In this document: piece by piece, positions 15,129 through 22,508 of the stretch | Layout: each line of letters starts with the position of its first letter | Position numbering within the stretch: position 1 is the first letter of the stretch | NCBI RefSeq assembly: GCF_024055715.1 | Contig: NZ_JAMXMV010000005.1 | Coordinates: 310,001-374,000, forward strand | Direction of reading: 5' to 3' | DNA: 64,000 nt | From: Actinoallomurus soli | Lineage (GTDB): Bacteria; Actinomycetota; Actinomycetes; Streptosporangiales; Streptosporangiaceae | Position numbers and translations under genes: made by a program | The notes under the pieces: model-generated | Told to the model about the DNA's origin: nothing | Seen by the model: only the letters and a program-made list of their open reading frames with translations | Database searches by the model: none

Positions 15129-17981
15129 GTGCTGTACGGGCGGGACGCCGAACGCGAGCGGCTGACACGACTGATCGACGACGCGCGTACCCTGCGCCGG
15201 AGCGGCGCCCTTCTGCTGCGCGGAGAGGCCGGGATCGGCAAGTCCGCGCTGCTCGACCACGCCGCGGGCGCGGCCTCCGGGTCGCGGGTCCTGCGCGCCA
15301 CGGGCGTCGAGGCCGAGCGGGACCTGGCGTACGCCGGGCTCCTGCAGCTCCTGTGGCCGGTGCAGGAGCGGCTGGCGGACCTGCCGGATCCGCAGGCGGA
15401 CGCGCTGCGCACGGTGTTCGGCTCGGGCGGCTCCGCGGGCTCCAGAGACTCTGCCGGCTCCGGAGACTCTGCCGGCTCCGGAGACTCTGCCGGCTCCGGA
15501 GACGCTGACGGCTCCGGGGCTCCGGGTGGCTCCGAGGGTTCGGGCGGATCCCGAAGCTCAGGCGGACGCCGGGGGCCGGGTGGCTCCGAGGGGCCGGGCG
15601 TCGGACGGGGCGACCGTTTCCTGATCGGGCTGGCCCTGCTGACGCTGCTGGCCGACCTCGCCGACGAGGAGCCCGTGGTGTGCCTGGTCGACGACGCCCA
15701 GTGGATCGACCGCGCGAGCGTGGACGCCTTGTTCTTCGCGGCGCGCCGGCTGTCGGCGGAAGGCGTCGTCATGGTGTTCGCCGCCCGCGACGACGGCGTC
15801 GCCGGGCACGGCCTGCCCGAGATCGAGCTGGCCCGGCTCGACCACGCCGACGCCGGGCGCGTGCTCGCCGGCCGGCGGCTCCCTCCAGACCACCGGGCGC
15901 GGATCCTGGCCGAGGCCGACGGCAATCCACTCGCGCTGCTGGAGCTGGGCGCCGCCGGGTGGCGGCACGACGGCGGGCACGGGCCGCTGCCGGTGGCCGA
16001 CCGGGTGCTCGCGGCCTTCCGTGCCCAGATCGGCCGGCTGCCCGAGCGGACCCGGCTGATGATGCTCATCGCCGCCGCCGAGGGGCGTGGCCACCTGCCG
16101 ACGATGCTCGGCGCGGCGACGGACCTGGGCGTGTCCCTCGACGACCTCGAGCCGGCCGAGCAGGCGCGGCTGATGGAGGTGACCGGCACGGCCGTCTCCT
16201 TCCGGCACCCCTTGGTCCGCACCGCCGCCTACCAGGGCACCTCGCTCGCCCGCCGCGTCACCGTGCACCGGGCCCTCGCCGCGGCCGCGAGCGACCCGGA
16301 CTGCGGGGTGCGCCACCGCGCCGCGGCGGCGACCGCGCCCGATGAGGACGTCGCCGCCGACCTCGAGGCGGCCGCCGTGCGCGCCCGCGACCGCGCGGCC
16401 GGGGCGGCCGCCGCGGCCCTGTTCCAGCAGGCCGCCCAGCTGACGCCCGAGACCGGCGGTCAGGCCCGGCGCCTCACCGAGGCGGCCGGGGCGGCCCTGC
16501 TCGCGGGCGGCGCCGACCGCGCCGGCGAACTCGCCCTACGGGCCGAAGGGCTCACCGCGGATCCGGCCGCCCTCACCCGGCTGGCGCGGATCCGCGCCGC
16601 CGTGGAGTTCGAGCGCGGCGACCCCCGGCAGGCGGCCCGCATCCTCGTCGGGCAGGTCGCCGACGACCGCCCGGCGGCCGCCATGCTGCGCATGGGCGCC
16701 TCGTACGCCTGGCTCTCCGGCGACGCGGAGACGATCCGCGCCGCCGCCGAACGATCCGCTGCCGCCGGCCGGCGTGATCCGCTGATCCAGGGCCTGGCGC
16801 ACCTCGTGAACGACGAGTTCGCGCGCGGCGTCCCCCTGCTGCGGGAGGTCCTCGACGGCGCGCCCGACCTGCCGGACGACGGCCGTACGGGCGTGTCCGG
16901 CGTGAGGGCCGAGGAGCCCGGCGCGCTCGTCGAGGCGATCCACGCCGGCCTGATCCTCGGCGACGACGACGCGGCGATCCGGCTGGCCACCGCCGAGGTC
17001 GCCCGCTGCCGGGAGCGCGGCCAGATCGGCGAGCTGGCGGGTGCCCTGCAGCGGCTGGCCCAGGCGCAGGTCGCCGCGGGGCTGTTCCGCGACGCCGAGG
17101 CGAACGTCGCCGAGGCGATCACGGTCGCCCGTGACACCGGCCGGTCGCAACGGGTCGGCCGGCTGGAGATCGTGCTCGCCCGCGTCGCCGCCGTCCAGGG
17201 CGACGAGGAGCGCTGCCGCGCGCTGACCGATGAGGCGCTCGGCGCCGACGGGAGCGCGCCGGGCGCGGAGGCCGCCGCCGCGGCGTGCGCGCGCGGCCTC
17301 CTCGACCTCGGCCTCGGCCGGTACGACGACGCGCTGGACCGGCTGGAGGAGGCGCGGCGCCGTCCAGGCGGCTTCACGACCGTCGTGACCGTCGGGGCCG
17401 CCGACCAGGTCGAGGCGGCGATCCGTGCCGGGCGTCCCGAGCGGGCGGAGCCGGCGCTCCGCCGGTTCGAGGAGTGGGCGCGGGTCGGCGGCCTGCCCTG
17501 GGCGCGGGCGGCCGCGCTCCGCTGCCGCGCGCTCCTGCACGACGACGAGGCGGCGTACGCGGAGGCGCTGTGCCTGCACGACAAGGGCGGGCGGCCGTTC
17601 GAACGGGCCCGGACCGAGCTGCTGTACGGGGAGTGGCTCCGACGCGCCCGCCGCCGCTCCGACGCCCGCGAACCGCTCCGCTCGGCGCTGGAGATCTTCG
17701 AGCGTCTTCGCGCCGAGCCGTGGGCCGAGCGCGCGCGGATCGAGCTGCGCGCGACGGGCGGGTCCGCCGCCACCACACGCCCCGCCGCCGACCTCCTGGA
17801 GCGGCTCACCCCGCAGGAGCTGCAGGTCGTACGGCTGGCGGCGGAGGGGAACAGCAGCCGGGACATCGCCGCGCAGTTGTTCCTCAGCCCGCGGACGGTG
17901 GAGTACCACCTCTACAAGGCGTATCCGAAACTCGGCGTGTCCTCCCGCCGTGAGCTCGCCCGCCTGGAGCTGACCGGGTAG
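15129..17981 (+). CDS. LuxR-type ATPase regulator (LAL family)
   Basis: A 950-aa transcription factor with an N-terminal AAA/STAND ATPase (Walker A GEAGIGKSALLDH near residue 35; Walker B VVCLVDDAQWIDRAS near 190), a long helical TPR-like middle, and a C-terminal LuxR HTH (LTPQELQVVRLAAEGNSSRD, FLSPRTVEYHLYKAYPKLGV). Between Walker A and B, residues about 98-158 are a Gly/Ser-rich insert that is absent from typical LALs and is encoded partly by an 18-bp tandem repeat. LALs activate pathway or antibiotic genes on binding an inducer, as MalT does. It is divergent from the old yellow enzyme gene. Confidence 0.92.
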   Translation: MLYGRDAERERLTRLIDDARTLRRSGALLLRGEAGIGKSALLDHAAGAASGSRVLRATGVEAERDLAYAGLLQLLWPVQERLADLPDPQADALRTVFGSGGSAGSRDSAGSGDSAGSGDSAGSGDADGSGAPGGSEGSGGSRSSGGRRGPGGSEGPGVGRGDRFLIGLALLTLLADLADEEPVVCLVDDAQWIDRASVDALFFAARRLSAEGVVMVFAARDDGVAGHGLPEIELARLDHADAGRVLAGRRLPPDHRARILAEADGNPLALLELGAAGWRHDGGHGPLPVADRVLAAFRAQIGRLPERTRLMMLIAAAEGRGHLPTMLGAATDLGVSLDDLEPAEQARLMEVTGTAVSFRHPLVRTAAYQGTSLARRVTVHRALAAAASDPDCGVRHRAAAATAPDEDVAADLEAAAVRARDRAAGAAAAALFQQAAQLTPETGGQARRLTEAAGAALLAGGADRAGELALRAEGLTADPAALTRLARIRAAVEFERGDPRQAARILVGQVADDRPAAAMLRMGASYAWLSGDAETIRAAAERSAAAGRRDPLIQGLAHLVNDEFARGVPLLREVLDGAPDLPDDGRTGVSGVRAEEPGALVEAIHAGLILGDDDAAIRLATAEVARCRERGQIGELAGALQRLAQAQVAAGLFRDAEANVAEAITVARDTGRSQRVGRLEIVLARVAAVQGDEERCRALTDEALGADGSAPGAEAAAAACARGLLDLGLGRYDDALDRLEEARRRPGGFTTVVTVGAADQVEAAIRAGRPERAEPALRRFEEWARVGGLPWARAAALRCRALLHDDEAAYAEALCLHDKGGRPFERARTELLYGEWLRRARRRSDAREPLRSALEIFERLRAEPWAERARIELRATGGSAATTRPAADLLERLTPQELQVVRLAAEGNSSRDIAAQLFLSPRTVEYHLYKAYPKLGVSSRRELARLELTG
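15438..15509 (+). repeat. 18-bp tandem repeat x4 inside the LAL gene
   Basis: Four head-to-tail 18-base units with consensus GGCTCCGGAGACTCTGCC (15438-15455, 15456-15473, 15474-15491, 15492-15509). Units two and three are identical; one and four differ by one and two bases. They encode GSRDSA-GSGDSA-GSGDSA-GSGDAD and keep frame, starting a longer Gly/Ser-rich insert. Confidence 0.9.
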
Positions 17982-18000
17982 CGATTTATACTCCGGGTCC

Positions 18001-18333
18001 ATGGCCGACGAAGCGCTCTCCCCGGATCCCGACCTGGTCCGCGCGTTGCAGGCGCTGTCGAACCCGATGCGGCTGCAGATGCTGTCGTGGCTGCGCGAGC
18101 CGGAGCGGCACTTCCCGCCGGAGCAGGCGATCGCCGACCCGGCCGAGGTGGGGGTGTGCGTGAGCCACATCCAGGCCAAGGCGGGCCTGGCCCAGTCGAC
18201 GGTGTCCGCGTACATGGCCGAACTGCAGCGTGCCGGCCTCGTGCGGGCCACGCGCGTCGGCAAGTGGACGCACTACAAGCGCGACGAGCGGCGCATCGCC
18301 GAGCTCGTCGCCGCGCTCGGCCGCACGCTCTGA
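18001..18333 (+). CDS. ArsR family transcriptional regulator
   Basis: A 110-aa winged-helix protein: VRALQALSNPMRLQMLSWLR, then CVSHIQAKAGLAQSTVSAYM as recognition helix and GLVRATRVGKWTHYKRDERR as the wing. No ArsR metal-binding Cys pair (CxC in helix 3) is present, so it is probably not a metal sensor. A TATACT -10-like hexamer ends eight bases before the ATG and no Shine-Dalgarno exists, suggesting a leaderless transcript. It precedes an F420-dependent oxidoreductase with a near-perfect 20-bp palindrome between them, the likely operator. Confidence 0.9.
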   Translation: MADEALSPDPDLVRALQALSNPMRLQMLSWLREPERHFPPEQAIADPAEVGVCVSHIQAKAGLAQSTVSAYMAELQRAGLVRATRVGKWTHYKRDERRIAELVAALGRTL

Positions 18334-18374
18334 CCCGCGCCGGACATCCTCGCCGGGGTTTCGGGTTGCACCTC

Positions 18375-18394
18375 ATATCGAAGATCTGCGATAT
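18375..18394. promoter_or_regulatory. 20-bp palindrome, likely ArsR operator
   Basis: ATATCGAAGATCTGCGATAT is self-complementary at 18 of 20 positions. It lies 42 bp after the ArsR gene and 42 bp before the LLM oxidoreductase start, in a locally A+T-rich stretch, where a winged-helix dimer could block the downstream promoter. Confidence 0.6.
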
Positions 18395-18436
18395 TTCGAT
18401 GCGTTCGCCACGGTGACGTGAACGAGGAGATGTTCG

Positions 18437-19321
18437 ATGGGCGACATCAACGGCCTGGATCTGGGGACGTTCGGGATCTACACGTTCGACTTCGAGCACC
18501 AGCCGCCCGCGCTCATGCGCGAGTCGATCCAGGAGCTGGAGCAGACGGGCTGGCGGGCGTTCTGGTTCCCCGAGGTCGGCGGGCGCGAAGCCCTCACACA
18601 CGCCGCCTACCTGCTGTCCTGTACCCAGCGGATCCACGTCGTCAACGGCATCGCGCAGATCTGGGCGCGCAGCGCCCGGGCCGCGTACGGCGGCGGCCGT
18701 CTCCTCGCCGACGCCTACCCGGACCGGCACGTGCTCGGCCTCGGGTTCGGCGGCGAGCGGCGGCCGGGCGTTCAGCCCCTGGCGGCCATGCGCGAGTACC
18801 TCGACGAGATGGACGCCCTCGAGGCGGTGAGCCCCGCCCCGCGGATTCGCCGGGTCCTCGCCGCGTACGGGCCCAAGATGCTGGAGCTGGCCCGCGACCG
18901 CGCCGCCGGCGCCCACACGTACCACGTCACGGTCGCGCACACCCGGCAGGCGCGGGAGGTCCTCGGGCCGGACGCGTTCCTGGGCGTCGAGCACCCGGTG
19001 CTCTTCGAGACCGATCCGGACAAGGCCCGCGCGACCGCGCGCGAGCACCTTCACACCTACCTGACGACCCCGTACAACGTCGCGAAGTTCCGCCGGCTGG
19101 GCTACTCGGAGGAGGAGATCGCCGGCGGCGGCAGCGACCGCATCGTCGACGACCTCGTCTTCTGGGGCGACCCGGACACCATCGTGGAGCGGCTCCGCGG
19201 CCACGTCGAGGCCGGCGCCGACCACGTCGCCGTCCAGGTCATCGGCGTCGAGCCCGGCCGGTCGGCGATGCCGCACTGGCGCGCGCTCGCCGACGCGCTC
19301 CTGCCCCCGTCCGGCGCCTGA
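18437..19321 (+). CDS. LLM-class F420-dependent oxidoreductase
   Basis: A 294-aa luciferase-like TIM barrel that should use coenzyme F420. It opens DLGTFGIYTFDFEHQPPALM, followed by GWRAFWFPEVGGREALTHAA and IHVVNGIAQIWARSA, matching the subgroup often annotated TIGR03620-like; VLGLGFGG marks the cofactor-binding region. ATG at 18437 is preceded by AACGAGGAGATG. The ArsR gene immediately upstream with a palindrome between suggests induction by an unknown substrate. Such enzymes act on xenobiotics or secondary metabolites; the substrate is not readable. Confidence 0.88.
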   Translation: MGDINGLDLGTFGIYTFDFEHQPPALMRESIQELEQTGWRAFWFPEVGGREALTHAAYLLSCTQRIHVVNGIAQIWARSARAAYGGGRLLADAYPDRHVLGLGFGGERRPGVQPLAAMREYLDEMDALEAVSPAPRIRRVLAAYGPKMLELARDRAAGAHTYHVTVAHTRQAREVLGPDAFLGVEHPVLFETDPDKARATAREHLHTYLTTPYNVAKFRRLGYSEEEIAGGGSDRIVDDLVFWGDPDTIVERLRGHVEAGADHVAVQVIGVEPGRSAMPHWRALADALLPPSGA

Positions 19322-19332
19322 GCCCCGGGACA

Positions 19333-19371
19333 CGGCGTGGGCACGGCCCGTACGGGCGAGCGCCCACGCCG
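19333..19371. terminator. bidirectional terminator hairpin
   Basis: CGGCGTGGGC and GCCCACGCCG form a perfect 10-bp stem around a 19-base loop that contains its own palindrome GCCCGTACGGGC. It separates the convergent LLM oxidoreductase and OsmC genes. Confidence 0.65.
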
Positions 19372-19378
19372 GACCGGC

Positions 19379-19804
19379 TCAGGCCAGCGACGCGTCGAGC
19401 GTGATCTTCGTGCCGGCCAGCGCCTTGCTCACCGGGCAGTTGGCCTTCGCCTGCTCGGCGGCGTTCTGGAAGTCCTCGGCGGACAGGCCGGGAACCGACG
19501 CGCGCACGGTCAGATGGATGCCGGTGATGCCCTCACCCGGCTGAAAGGTCACGTCGGCGCGGGTGTCGACCGACTCCGGCGGCGTGCCGGCCCCGGCGAG
19601 ACCGTGCGACAGCGCCATGGAGAAGCACGTGCTGTGCGCGGCGGCGATCAGCTCCTCCGGGCTGGTCTTCCCCTCGGCCTTCTCCGCACGGGACGGCCAG
19701 TCGACCTCGAACTCCCCGACCTTCGAGGAGTCCAGCGACACCTTGCCCTGCCCGCCCATGAGCGGGCCTTCCCAGTGAGCGTTCGTGGTACGGACGGTGG
19801 CCAT
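19379..19804 (-). CDS. OsmC family peroxiredoxin
   Basis: A 141-aa thiol peroxidase of the OsmC/Ohr fold, detoxifying organic hydroperoxides in the cytoplasm. Both redox cysteines are in place: AAHSTCFSMALSHGL (about residue 60) and KANCPVSKALAGT (about 125). ATG at 19804 follows AAGGAG at good spacing. The N-terminus ATVRTTNAHWEGPLMGGQGK is typical of OsmC. It is divergent from the DUF5925 ATPase. No OhrR-type regulator is adjacent. Confidence 0.92.
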   Translation of the reverse strand: MATVRTTNAHWEGPLMGGQGKVSLDSSKVGEFEVDWPSRAEKAEGKTSPEELIAAAHSTCFSMALSHGLAGAGTPPESVDTRADVTFQPGEGITGIHLTVRASVPGLSAEDFQNAAEQAKANCPVSKALAGTKITLDASLA

Positions 19805-19909
19805 GTCATGCTCCTTCTGGACGTGCGCGGGGTCCGCCGCCGAGCGGCGGCGCGCCCGGATGGTGTAATTCACTGGACTCGGCGCAACGACGCCCCGATC
19901 ATCGAGGGC

Positions 19910-21010
19910 ATGTCCGAACCCGTCGTTCCGATCATAGGGGCGGAGCCCGAGGCGCCCGTGGACTACCGCCTCGAGACGGCCGACACGCTCGGAGACGCCA
20001 TCGAGGTCCTCGCCCTGCAGCCGTTCACGATGGGCCGGCAGCCGTACGCCCGGAGCAGGCGACTGGACCGCGTACGCCCCGACGCGCCGCTGCGCCCGAA
20101 GGACGCGCGGGTGCTCCGCGCCGCGCGCGAGGAGACCCGCGACTCGTTCCTGGCCTGCGGCGAGGGCTGGACGCTCCGGGCGGTCCGCTGGCGCGGCGGG
20201 TCGGGCACCGTCGAGGTCACCGCCATCAGCGACGAACTGGCCGCGGCGGTGATCGAGGAGTCCGTCCGCGACGCCGTCGAGGAGTCACCGGACCAGGACC
20301 GCGTCGACATGGGCTTCTGGTACGCCGGCCAACGCGGGGCGGAGCGCCGCGAGCGATCGATCACGGCGCCGACGTGGGCGGAGATCCGGCGCAACTACGC
20401 GGCCGAGGCCGCGGCGGCCGTCGACCGGCTCGCGGCGTTCCACGCCACCGATGTGGCCGGCCGGCTGCTCCTCCTGCACGGACCACCCGGCACCGGGAAG
20501 ACCACGGCCCTGCGGGCACTGGCCCGCGAGTGGGTGAAGTGGTGCCAGTTCGACTGCGTCCTCGACCCGGAGGAGCTCTTCCGGAACCCCGCGTACCTCA
20601 TGGAGGTCGCCGTGGGTGAGGAGGACGACGAGGACGAGGACCGCCGCTGGCGGCTGCTGATCCTCGAGGACTGCGACGACCTGATCCGCGCCGACGGCGG
20701 CGAGAAGACCGGGCAGGAGCTCTCCCGCCTGCTCAACCTCACCGACGGCCTGGTGGGCCAGGGCCGCGACGTGCTCGTCGCGCTCACCACGAACCGGCCC
20801 CTCGCCGGCCTGCATCCCGCCGTCGTCCGTCCCGGCCGCTGCCTGGCGCAGATCGAGATGGGACGGCTGTCCCACGCCGAGGCGGCGGCCTGGCTCGGCA
20901 CCACGGAGGGCGTCCCGGACGGCGCGACACTGGCCGAGCTGTACGCCATCCGCGACGGCCGCCCCTTCGAGAGCGCGCCCCCGGCCTCCGGCACCGGCTT
21001 CTACCTCTGA
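19910..21010 (+). CDS. AAA ATPase with N-terminal DUF5925 domain
   Basis: A 366-aa protein. The N-terminal ~165 residues fit the actinobacterial DUF5925 domain (VDYRLETADTLGDAIEVLAL). The C-terminal half is a Bcs1/FtsH-like AAA module: Walker A LLHGPPGTGKTTALRAL (about residue 190), Walker B RWRLLILEDCDDLI with a DDEDEDR acidic stretch before it, sensor-1 VALTTNRP and an arginine region HPAVVRPGRC. The role is unknown; the module suggests protein remodelling. It is convergent with an HslV-like Ntn hydrolase, a possible but unproven functional pair. ATG at 19910 is weakly supported by GAGGGC. Confidence 0.8.
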   Translation: MSEPVVPIIGAEPEAPVDYRLETADTLGDAIEVLALQPFTMGRQPYARSRRLDRVRPDAPLRPKDARVLRAAREETRDSFLACGEGWTLRAVRWRGGSGTVEVTAISDELAAAVIEESVRDAVEESPDQDRVDMGFWYAGQRGAERRERSITAPTWAEIRRNYAAEAAAAVDRLAAFHATDVAGRLLLLHGPPGTGKTTALRALAREWVKWCQFDCVLDPEELFRNPAYLMEVAVGEEDDEDEDRRWRLLILEDCDDLIRADGGEKTGQELSRLLNLTDGLVGQGRDVLVALTTNRPLAGLHPAVVRPGRCLAQIEMGRLSHAEAAAWLGTTEGVPDGATLAELYAIRDGRPFESAPPASGTGFYL

Positions 21011-21018
21011 GCCCGCCG

Positions 21019-21054
21019 GCGCACCCGGGCAGGCCGGCCCCGCTCCGGGTGCGC
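21019..21054. terminator. bidirectional terminator hairpin
   Basis: GCGCACCCGG pairs perfectly with CCGGGTGCGC over a 16-base loop, between the convergent AAA ATPase and HslV-like genes. Confidence 0.65.
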
Positions 21055-21057
21055 GGC

Positions 21058-21615
21058 TCAGTCATCGTGCTCTGCCGTGGCGACGATCGTGAACGGTGAG
21101 CGGACACCGGTGGAGAAGTGCGCTGCGGCCTCGAGCGCGGCGATGGCGCGGGCTTGGAGCGGCATGCCCGTGCCGGCCGTGGCGTGGAGGGCGCCGAGAG
21201 CGATCTCCGCCCCGCACCCGACCGCCGTGTACCCGTCCGCCATCTCGCCCACCTGGTAGTCCGCGCAGATCTCGAAGAGACGGCCGCGGATGCCGACGAG
21301 GAACGACCCGCCTTCCTCCTGATCGTTGTCCTTGCTGGCCCATCCGCCCTCTTTGAGGCTTTCCCGGACGCCGTTGATGAAGCCGGTGCACATGAACGCG
21401 TGCAGGCCGTCCTCATCGTCGGGCGGGACCGGGGCCTTGAAGGCGTAACGGAGGATCTGGCCCATGCGGAACGAGGTGGTGTAGCCGACCACGTAGGGCC
21501 CGTTCGTGAAGACCTTGGGGTCCAGACGGGGCTGAGTGATGTCTCCGCCCACTCCGGCGGAGTCTCCGGCGATGACGACGGTGCTGCCGTCAGTGATGCC
21601 GACGATCGCGGTCAT
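21058..21615 (-). CDS. stand-alone HslV/proteasome-like Ntn hydrolase
   Basis: A 185-aa protein beginning M-TAIVGITDGSTVVIAGDSA, which parallels the HslV start (MTTIV...GGDGQ). Thr2 would become the N-terminal nucleophile after Met removal, and the downstream lysine in LDPKVFTNGPYVVGYT matches the catalytic Lys33 position. GCGAEIALGALHATAG and the GD turn fit the beta-type proteasome fold. No hslU or Mpa-type gene is adjacent; the convergent neighbour is a DUF5925 AAA ATPase. Single genes of this type occur in actinobacteria and phages, usually unassigned. Proteolytic activity is inferred. Confidence 0.75.
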   Translation of the reverse strand: MTAIVGITDGSTVVIAGDSAGVGGDITQPRLDPKVFTNGPYVVGYTTSFRMGQILRYAFKAPVPPDDEDGLHAFMCTGFINGVRESLKEGGWASKDNDQEEGGSFLVGIRGRLFEICADYQVGEMADGYTAVGCGAEIALGALHATAGTGMPLQARAIAALEAAAHFSTGVRSPFTIVATAEHDD

Positions 21616-21771
21616 ATGGGGGCTTCCAGGCGTTGGGGGACGAGTCACTGACAGTCTGCAACGCCGGAAGACGCCGTGGCGTCGAACACTGGCGATTTCA
21701 CCGATGCCGGGCGCGTTCCCGGAGCGGACACTTTGCGGCGTATCTCCCGTCCCACCCCGCAGGAGGAGTTC

Positions 21772-22446
21772 ATGCGCCGAACACTCGGCTCGCTGCTGGC
21801 GGCCGTCCTCGCCGCCGTCGGCGTCGTCTTCGGCACCGTCGGGCCCGCGCACGCCGCCGGCCACACGCCCGTCGTGTTCGTCCACGGCTACACCGGCAAC
21901 TCGACCAACTGGGTGACCGCCGAGGCGGTGTTCGAGGCGGCCGGCTACAGCGCGAACGAGCTGTACGCCTTCAACTACGACTCGTACGGCGACAACAAGA
22001 CCAACGCGGCGTCCCTCGCCTCGTACGTGCAGCAGGTACTGCGGCAGACCGGCGCGTCCAAGGTCGACATCGTCAACCACTCGATGGGCGGCCTGGTCAG
22101 CCTCTGGTACATCAAGGAGCTCGGCGGTCAGCAGTACGTCCGGCACCTGGCGTCGCTCGCCGGCGCGAACCACGGCACCACCGCCGCGCTGGCGTGCGAG
22201 ATCTACGTCACCTGCCAGGAGATGACTCCCGGCTCGTCGTTCATCACCACGCTGTCGTCGGGTGACGAGACGCCGGGCGACACGAAGTACGCGACCTGGT
22301 ACTCACCGTGCGACGGGGTCATCAACCCCTACACCAGCACGGAGCTGAACGGCGCCACCAACAACTACGTGGCCTGCGAGAACCACCTCACGTACCTGAC
22401 CGACACGGTCGTGCTGTCCGCCGTCCGCGCCTTCCTGGCCACCTGA
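21772..22446 (+). CDS. secreted lipase, alpha/beta hydrolase (LipA-like)
   Basis: A 224-aa exported esterase/lipase. Residues 1-30 are a Sec signal peptide (MRRTLGSLLAAVLAAVGVVF, cleavage near AHA-AG). The mature part has the oxyanion VVFVHGYTGNSTNW, the nucleophile elbow NHSMGG (Ser), Asp in SPCDGVINPY and His in ENHLTYLTD, close to Bacillus LipA-type family I.4 enzymes. Two cysteine pairs suit extracellular disulfides. AGGAGG lies five bases before the ATG. A strong hairpin follows the stop. It probably hydrolyses short or medium acylglycerols outside the cell. Confidence 0.93.
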   Translation: MRRTLGSLLAAVLAAVGVVFGTVGPAHAAGHTPVVFVHGYTGNSTNWVTAEAVFEAAGYSANELYAFNYDSYGDNKTNAASLASYVQQVLRQTGASKVDIVNHSMGGLVSLWYIKELGGQQYVRHLASLAGANHGTTAALACEIYVTCQEMTPGSSFITTLSSGDETPGDTKYATWYSPCDGVINPYTSTELNGATNNYVACENHLTYLTDTVVLSAVRAFLAT

Positions 22447-22459
22447 GCCGAGATCAGGG

Positions 22460-22493
22460 GGACGGCCCGCCGGGGATGTCCGGCGGGCCGTCC
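22460..22493. terminator. strong bidirectional terminator hairpin
   Basis: GGACGGCCCGCCGG and CCGGCGGGCCGTCC form a perfect 14-bp stem with a six-base loop, 14 bp after the lipase stop and 15 bp before the end of the convergent LAL gene. Confidence 0.8.
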
Positions 22494-22508
22494 GCGCGTG
22501 GGCCCGGC

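Noticed and set aside
13955-16222. A 755-codon leftward frame extending past the old yellow enzyme start
   Set aside because: Everything beyond 15028 is antisense to the LAL gene and low complexity; homology to OYE begins at the ATG at 15028.
21616-22173. An extension of the HslV-like frame to a 371-aa protein
   Set aside because: The extra part is antisense to the lipase, and the Ntn nucleophile must follow the ATG at 21615.
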